A DNA stretch of 64,000 nucleotides from Tritrichomonas musculus. Taxonomy: Eukaryota > Parabasalia > Tritrichomonadida > Tritrichomonadidae. Shown here one piece after another: positions 59,436 to 64,000 of the stretch. Position numbers and translations under genes: made by a program. The DNA is taken from positions 868,001 to 932,000 of the forward strand of contig JAPFFF010000052.1 of NCBI GenBank assembly GCA_039105265.1, given 5' to 3'. How positions within the stretch are numbered: position 1 is the first letter of the stretch; each line of letters starts with the position of its first letter. The notes under the pieces were generated by a model that ran no database searches, was not told the origin of the DNA, and worked only from the letters and a program-made list of their open reading frames with translations.

Positions 59436-61681
59436 TGAGTATTTGTTTTTGTTTAATTATAAAATGAAATCATACTCTTCTTTCTTCATTCTTTTAGTAT
59501 TTTCATTATTTTCAGAATATTATTATTATCTTGTTTCAATTGCTTCAAATTTTGAATATGTTATTTTTTTTTTTCAATAAAACAAATCATATTTTTATTT
59601 TCCCAAAAAATTATATAGCATTTTAGTTATTAAATAATATCAATTGCTTTTTTTCTCATTTTTCTAATGCTTTTCAAAATATATAATAATTATCTGAAAA
59701 ATTCAATACTGATAATAAAATCAAATTTTTTAAAAAACTGAAGATGATAAATATCTCATTTCATACAACATTTCCATTGACAGAAAAAACAGGTTTATCA
59801 AGAACCGATTAAACAGAAATATTTAATTTTTCATTCAATTATCAATTGAAAATTAAAATCTTTCTTTACAAAAATTTGAACTTTATAAAATCTATTTCTC
59901 AGTTTTTCAGAATGTAATTATCTTGTTAAAAATATTCTAGCCAATTTTTATTAAAATCGTTTTGGATATAAGATTATATATTGAGTTAGAATAAGTATAC
60001 AAATTTTTAGGCTATTTTAACTTAAAATTTTTAACTAAATTGTTGAAAAAAAACTGATTCAATGAGTGCATCATTATGAGTGATTGTAAGGAATTGGACA
60101 GATTAAGTGGAATTTTATTTTTAAAAGAGAATGAACATTAATTAGTTGAGAATAAAAAAATAATTTATTATTTTGGAAGAAATAGAGGCATGTCAACCAA
60201 GAATGAACAATAAGCGAAACTCATAATTTAGGATTTAGATTATTAAAGCATCCATTAATAAAATTCTAACAAATCTGATTCGTTTCTTCTGTTGAGTTTC
60301 GAGTTTTTCCTCAAATTTGTTTTTTCAATAGATAGTCTAATTGAATTTTTTTCAATGATAATAGAAATCGTGAGAGGGTCTCAATTGGGTGAATTGAAAT
60401 CGTGTAAGGGTAAAGAAAGGGAGGCCAACAAAAGCTTTCACATCTAACTCAAAGTACAGTGATATTTGAAATTATATATTTTAAAATTAAAATATATATT
60501 AAAATTAAAATATATATTAAAATTAATTACTAAATCATCTCATGATTTCTTTTGTTTTGTTTTGAATAATTAGATATCTTTATTTTTTAAAAATTGAATT
60601 AATTTGAATGAAATATAAAAATAATATTTTCATTATTTCTCAATAATCTTCAAATATTTTAAATTTAAAATCAAAAAATATTTTTTTATATTCATTTATA
60701 AGATAAAAAATTATATTAATAATAAAAATCATTTGATTTTTTTTTTTTCAAATTGGATATCAACTAAATTAAATAACTTTTTTTCAGAATAATATATGAA
60801 TACTTATAACAAAACAATTTTTTGTGTTTTGAAAGGCAAAAAACAAAAAAATTAAAATTTTCATCATTGGTTGAAATAATCGCAATCAAATTCAGAACAA
60901 ATATCATCATTTTCATATTTTGGAAATATTGACATATATTCTATGCTTTTTTTCAATACCGAAAAGTTCACTCTCTAAGGACGTCCTTAAAAAGTGGCCT
61001 TTATATTGCAAAATTGATCACATCACTTCATCATAATTTTTGAAGCTCAATTGCCCAGTGGGCTGCCCATTTCTTCAATTTTTTGACCCTATGCAACCCT
61101 ATTTTTTTCTATTATTTATTAATAATATTTATATTTCAAAATACCGTATCGATACTGATAAAAAGTATTATGAAGTACTTTTTGAATAACCGCCAATACT
61201 CGAAAAATACCGAAGCACTTTTGTATCGATACAAAAAAATACTGAGCAAAAAAGTATCGATATTTACCGAATACCGATACTTTTTCGGTAACCGGTATTT
61301 AGTCGTATCGATAAACAACGCTGATTAAAGACCATTTATTAATAATTTTTAATGAGATTATAAAAAAATGAAAGATATATTATTTTAAAATTATCATTTG
61401 TCTTTAATATTTCCAGATTTTATTAACTTATCAATATAAAAAATTGCATTTTTCATAAAAAAATTGATGCAAGTAAACATATTTGATTTTTTTGATTCAA
61501 TGAAAAAATAAAACATTTTTTTCTTTACAATGTGTAAAAACTAAAAAGAAAAAAATATACTCAGACTTTACTTATCAAATTTTGTTATATACTCATTTTT
61601 ATCAAATAAAAAAGGACAATTGAAATTTTGTATGCTTTTTCATCGTTTTCCTATCTTCTCTCTTTATCTTAAGATAAAAAT
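59436..61681. other. 2.2-kb AT-rich intergenic
   Basis: No gene is seen. It contains an 18-bp tandem repeat (AATATATATTAAAATTA-type, about 60,480-60,530), the palindrome AAGGACGTCCTT near 60,977, and the TATCGATA-rich cluster described separately. Confidence 0.55.
61136..61320. repeat. GTATCGATA / CGGTATT repeat cluster
   Basis: At least six overlapping variants of GTATCGATA, ATACCGA and CGGTAT in both directions within 185 bp. Frames on both strands are open by chance because of this symmetry. Comparable in style to 34,180-34,945. Confidence 0.55.
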
Positions 61682-63379
61682 ATGTATCTAGATTTTGCCC
61701 AATTTTGCTTTCGTCTTTGTGTTCTTATCATCATCGATATTTTAAAATTGCAAAATGGGCAAAAAAATTCGAGGTTTATTTTAAATACCAGTTTTTATCT
61801 TTACTTTATGTTAGAGATAAGCATTATAAAATATGACAATTATATAAATATAAAACATCTGTCCAAAAGCACACTTAATATAATCAATACTATAGTTATT
61901 AATATTTTATTTAATTTAATACTAATACTAGACACTGGAGGATTAATATCATGGACATTCAATAAAGCACCAATAAACACACAATCTATTAATGCAATCA
62001 GTCCCATGATGATTCTTAGAGAATTTCCTTCAATAGCTATTTTTGTTTTTATTGCTTTTATTTTTTGCATTTTCATTAGTTTTTTTCCATGCTTTCATTA
62101 TTTCATGCTATTTCCTAATATTATATCAATTGTTCATCATTTATTTAATGCACATTTATTTTTGTTCATACTCTCAATAATCCATGATTTTCATGATACC
62201 AACAACAAATCGTTGATTGAGTCAGGGCATTCACAATCATACATAACATGGTTAAAAGACATTCTTACTTTGAAAATGGAGTCTAAACCTAAAATTTTAT
62301 CCAATTCAAAGCATTTAAAAAATTTAATTTTGATTCAGCTTGAGTCATTTCCATACGAATTCATTGAAAACGATCAAATTTCACCCAATATGAACAATTA
62401 TTCACGGTTATTTGAATATATAGCACCTATAAAAACGGTTCCATATTCGACATGGTCAATTGGTGCGACAATTTTGTTACAAACAGGAATACCGCAAATT
62501 ATGCCAGACACGAGCTGGCCGATTCGAGGACGCCACAGTTTGAACTACATCATGAAAATCAAAGGAATTTCGGACATTTTACATTCAGGAGGATACGAGA
62601 TACATTATGCAACAAATGGACCGAATCATTTAATGGGATTTAATGCATGGATTCGTAAAAGAAAATATAAAAATATTCTGACTAGTAATGATGACAAAGA
62701 ACTTTTTGAATACTTTACAAATCATGAATTAGAGAGGATTGACAATGAATCACGTTCTTCTAACTTTCAAAAGAGATCATTGAACTTTATCGTTAACGTC
62801 GAAACTCATGCTCCTTACCTTCAATCAAAATGGTGCAATTTTACATTTCCAAAAATTTTGCCGAAACAAAGATGCTTCTATTGCATTGATCATCTTGTTG
62901 GCGATTTTGTTCGTAAATTTTTAGAATTGAAAATGGAAGAACATACTGTTCTTGCTATTTTCCCTGACCATCATCCTTTTCTATCTGACTTTTTGTGGTA
63001 CAAAAAGCCTGTCAATGACCTGTTTGTTTTATTTCCTGGAATAAAAAAAATTGATCAAAAACTAAAATTTGATGATTTCACGTATTACGATTTTGCACCA
63101 ACAATCTTTGACTTAGTTGGAGTCAAAAATTATGTTCCACAGTTTCCTTTTGGTGTTAATATTTATAGCAAGAAAAATACAAATGAATTCGATAATGACT
63201 CATATAGACATCGAAAACCTGACACAACTGACCTTGCTATTATTTACAAGTTCCTTCATTTCGAGAAAGGCAAAAATGTGAAAAACCGTTACAAATTAAC
63301 AAATAACTTCACATGCTTTACAGATAAGAAAAAATCATTTTATTATTCTGATTCACCATGCAACGTTACTTATGACTAA
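61682..63379 (+). CDS. LTA-synthase/MdoB-like membrane sulfatase-fold enzyme
   Basis: 565 residues. The N-terminal ~190 residues hold several membrane segments; the rest is an alkaline-phosphatase/sulfatase-fold domain. Seen: LILIQLESF, likely nucleophile Thr257 in PYSTWSIGAT, LQTGIPQ, VETHAPY and FPDHHPF metal-site motifs. Bacterial relatives move phosphoglycerol or phosphoethanolamine onto glycans and lipids. In a trichomonad it might decorate surface lipophosphoglycan or GPI-like lipids (inference). Bacterial-type gene, so lateral transfer is likely. Full length, no break; the next gene downstream converges. Confidence 0.85.
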   Translation: MYLDFAQFCFRLCVLIIIDILKLQNGQKNSRFILNTSFYLYFMLEISIIKYDNYINIKHLSKSTLNIINTIVINILFNLILILDTGGLISWTFNKAPINTQSINAISPMMILREFPSIAIFVFIAFIFCIFISFFPCFHYFMLFPNIISIVHHLFNAHLFLFILSIIHDFHDTNNKSLIESGHSQSYITWLKDILTLKMESKPKILSNSKHLKNLILIQLESFPYEFIENDQISPNMNNYSRLFEYIAPIKTVPYSTWSIGATILLQTGIPQIMPDTSWPIRGRHSLNYIMKIKGISDILHSGGYEIHYATNGPNHLMGFNAWIRKRKYKNILTSNDDKELFEYFTNHELERIDNESRSSNFQKRSLNFIVNVETHAPYLQSKWCNFTFPKILPKQRCFYCIDHLVGDFVRKFLELKMEEHTVLAIFPDHHPFLSDFLWYKKPVNDLFVLFPGIKKIDQKLKFDDFTYYDFAPTIFDLVGVKNYVPQFPFGVNIYSKKNTNEFDNDSYRHRKPDTTDLAIIYKFLHFEKGKNVKNRYKLTNNFTCFTDKKKSFYYSDSPCNVTYD

Positions 63380-63623
63380 ACATGTTCATATTTTTTATGT
63401 TACATATTTTTAATATTGTATAACAACCTTTTTTTTTTCTCTCCAAAATGGCTCTGTTTGAAGTCTAAAATTATCTTCTAAAAAGACTTGCTTTAATTAA
63501 AATCAAGATATTTATTAATGGAAGAATTTTGGACAAAATCATTTATCACAAAAAGATATATACAATTTTGATGATCAAATGCCGTTTATACAATTAATAT
63601 TCATGATCAATTATACTTGAAAC

Positions 63624-64000
63624 TTATGATGATATTATTTTAACATTTGAATTCATCCCTGCTCGATTAAAAAGAACAGAAGAAGGAATTGCTAATTGTA
63701 CTAATGAGTCACAATTATTGAAAACGTAATCTCCAATAGATTTGACTGAAGAAGGAATAGACATTTTTTCCAAAGAATTACATCCATCAAATACGCTATT
63801 TTCAATGGAATTTAGTCTAGAATTATCTTCAAACAAGACTTGCTTTAATAATGAACATCCCCAGAATGCATGATTTTCTATTTTATTTGTTGAAGAAGGA
63901 ATTGTTATTTGAGTTAAAGAAGTGCATTTGCTAAAGGCATACTTTTTGATTATTTCTACCGAAGGAGGAATTATCATATGTCTCAAAGATCTACAGCTTT
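63624..64000 (-). CDS. BspA-like LRR protein, C-terminal end, continues past window
   Basis: The frame is open to the last base of the window. Five TpLRR units are seen (IPSSVKSIGDYVFNNCDSL type), ending in a short cap NRAGMNSNVKIISS. The N-terminal part lies outside. Same family as 31-34 kb, without an obvious TM at its C-terminus. Confidence 0.85.
   Translation of the reverse strand, partial: SCRSLRHMIIPPSVEIIKKYAFSKCTSLTQITIPSSTNKIENHAFWGCSLLKQVLFEDNSRLNSIENSVFDGCNSLEKMSIPSSVKSIGDYVFNNCDSLVQLAIPSSVLFNRAGMNSNVKIISS

Noticed and set aside
61083-61328. Overlapping open frames on both strands
   Set aside because: They arise from the symmetric TATCGATA repeat cluster, not from coding sequence.

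Overview
The window is very AT-rich nuclear DNA of a trichomonad (parabasalid protist), most like Tritrichomonas. The signs are long uninterrupted genes with no visible introns, BspA-like leucine-rich repeat proteins, a paralogous BTB/discoidin family, type I surface proteins with a short Lys-rich tail, iron superoxide dismutase, TCA initiator elements about 11 nt before ATG, and many bacterial-type metabolic genes. The species is inferred from gene content only.

Layout. 1-15 kb: an edge-truncated GBP-like GTPase, a 2.0-kb TIR element, a TPR-like protein, a GH78 alpha-L-rhamnosidase, a 5'-truncated BTB/discoidin gene, an EMB8/YheT-type hydrolase and a dead surface-protein gene. 15-23.5 kb: one 2801-residue surface protein built partly from modules of about 200 residues. 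23.5-30 kb: a gene-free tract of nested DNA-transposon relics (foldback MITE, hAT-like element with a matching empty site, TTAA MITE). 30-36 kb: an APH(3')-like kinase, a BspA-like LRR gene with a frameshift, an HSL-type esterase. 36-46.5 kb: a 936-bp hAT-like element, a dead Mn-type CDF transporter, a frameshifted surface protein, a hydrolase fragment and a second BTB/discoidin gene. 46.6-49 kb: two nearly identical Fe-SOD genes in an 894-bp inverted duplication. 49.6 kb: tRNA-Ala(UGC). 49.9-57.4 kb: two neighbouring TIR elements of nearly equal size (2778 and 2774 bp) that begin with the same nine bases and have 5-bp target duplications, followed by a broken element-type gene. 58-64 kb: a sugar porter, an LTA-synthase/MdoB-like enzyme, and a BspA LRR gene running off the edge.

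The single-copy genes fit a mucosal, anaerobic, nutrient-scavenging parasite: glycan breakdown (rhamnosidase), sugar uptake (MFS porter), esterases, oxidative defence (SOD pair) and a large surface repertoire. Several look acquired from bacteria (GH78, APH, MdoB-like). Host genes show many single frameshifts or lost start codons, several in homopolymers, so some 'pseudogenes' could be assembly errors.

The best candidate for something undescribed is the 49,868-52,645 cassette. It combines a CRESS-type HUH Rep domain, an HNH nuclease and an adenain-like cysteine protease between TIRs, and lies 189 bp from a 438-bp-TIR element with the same terminal bases.
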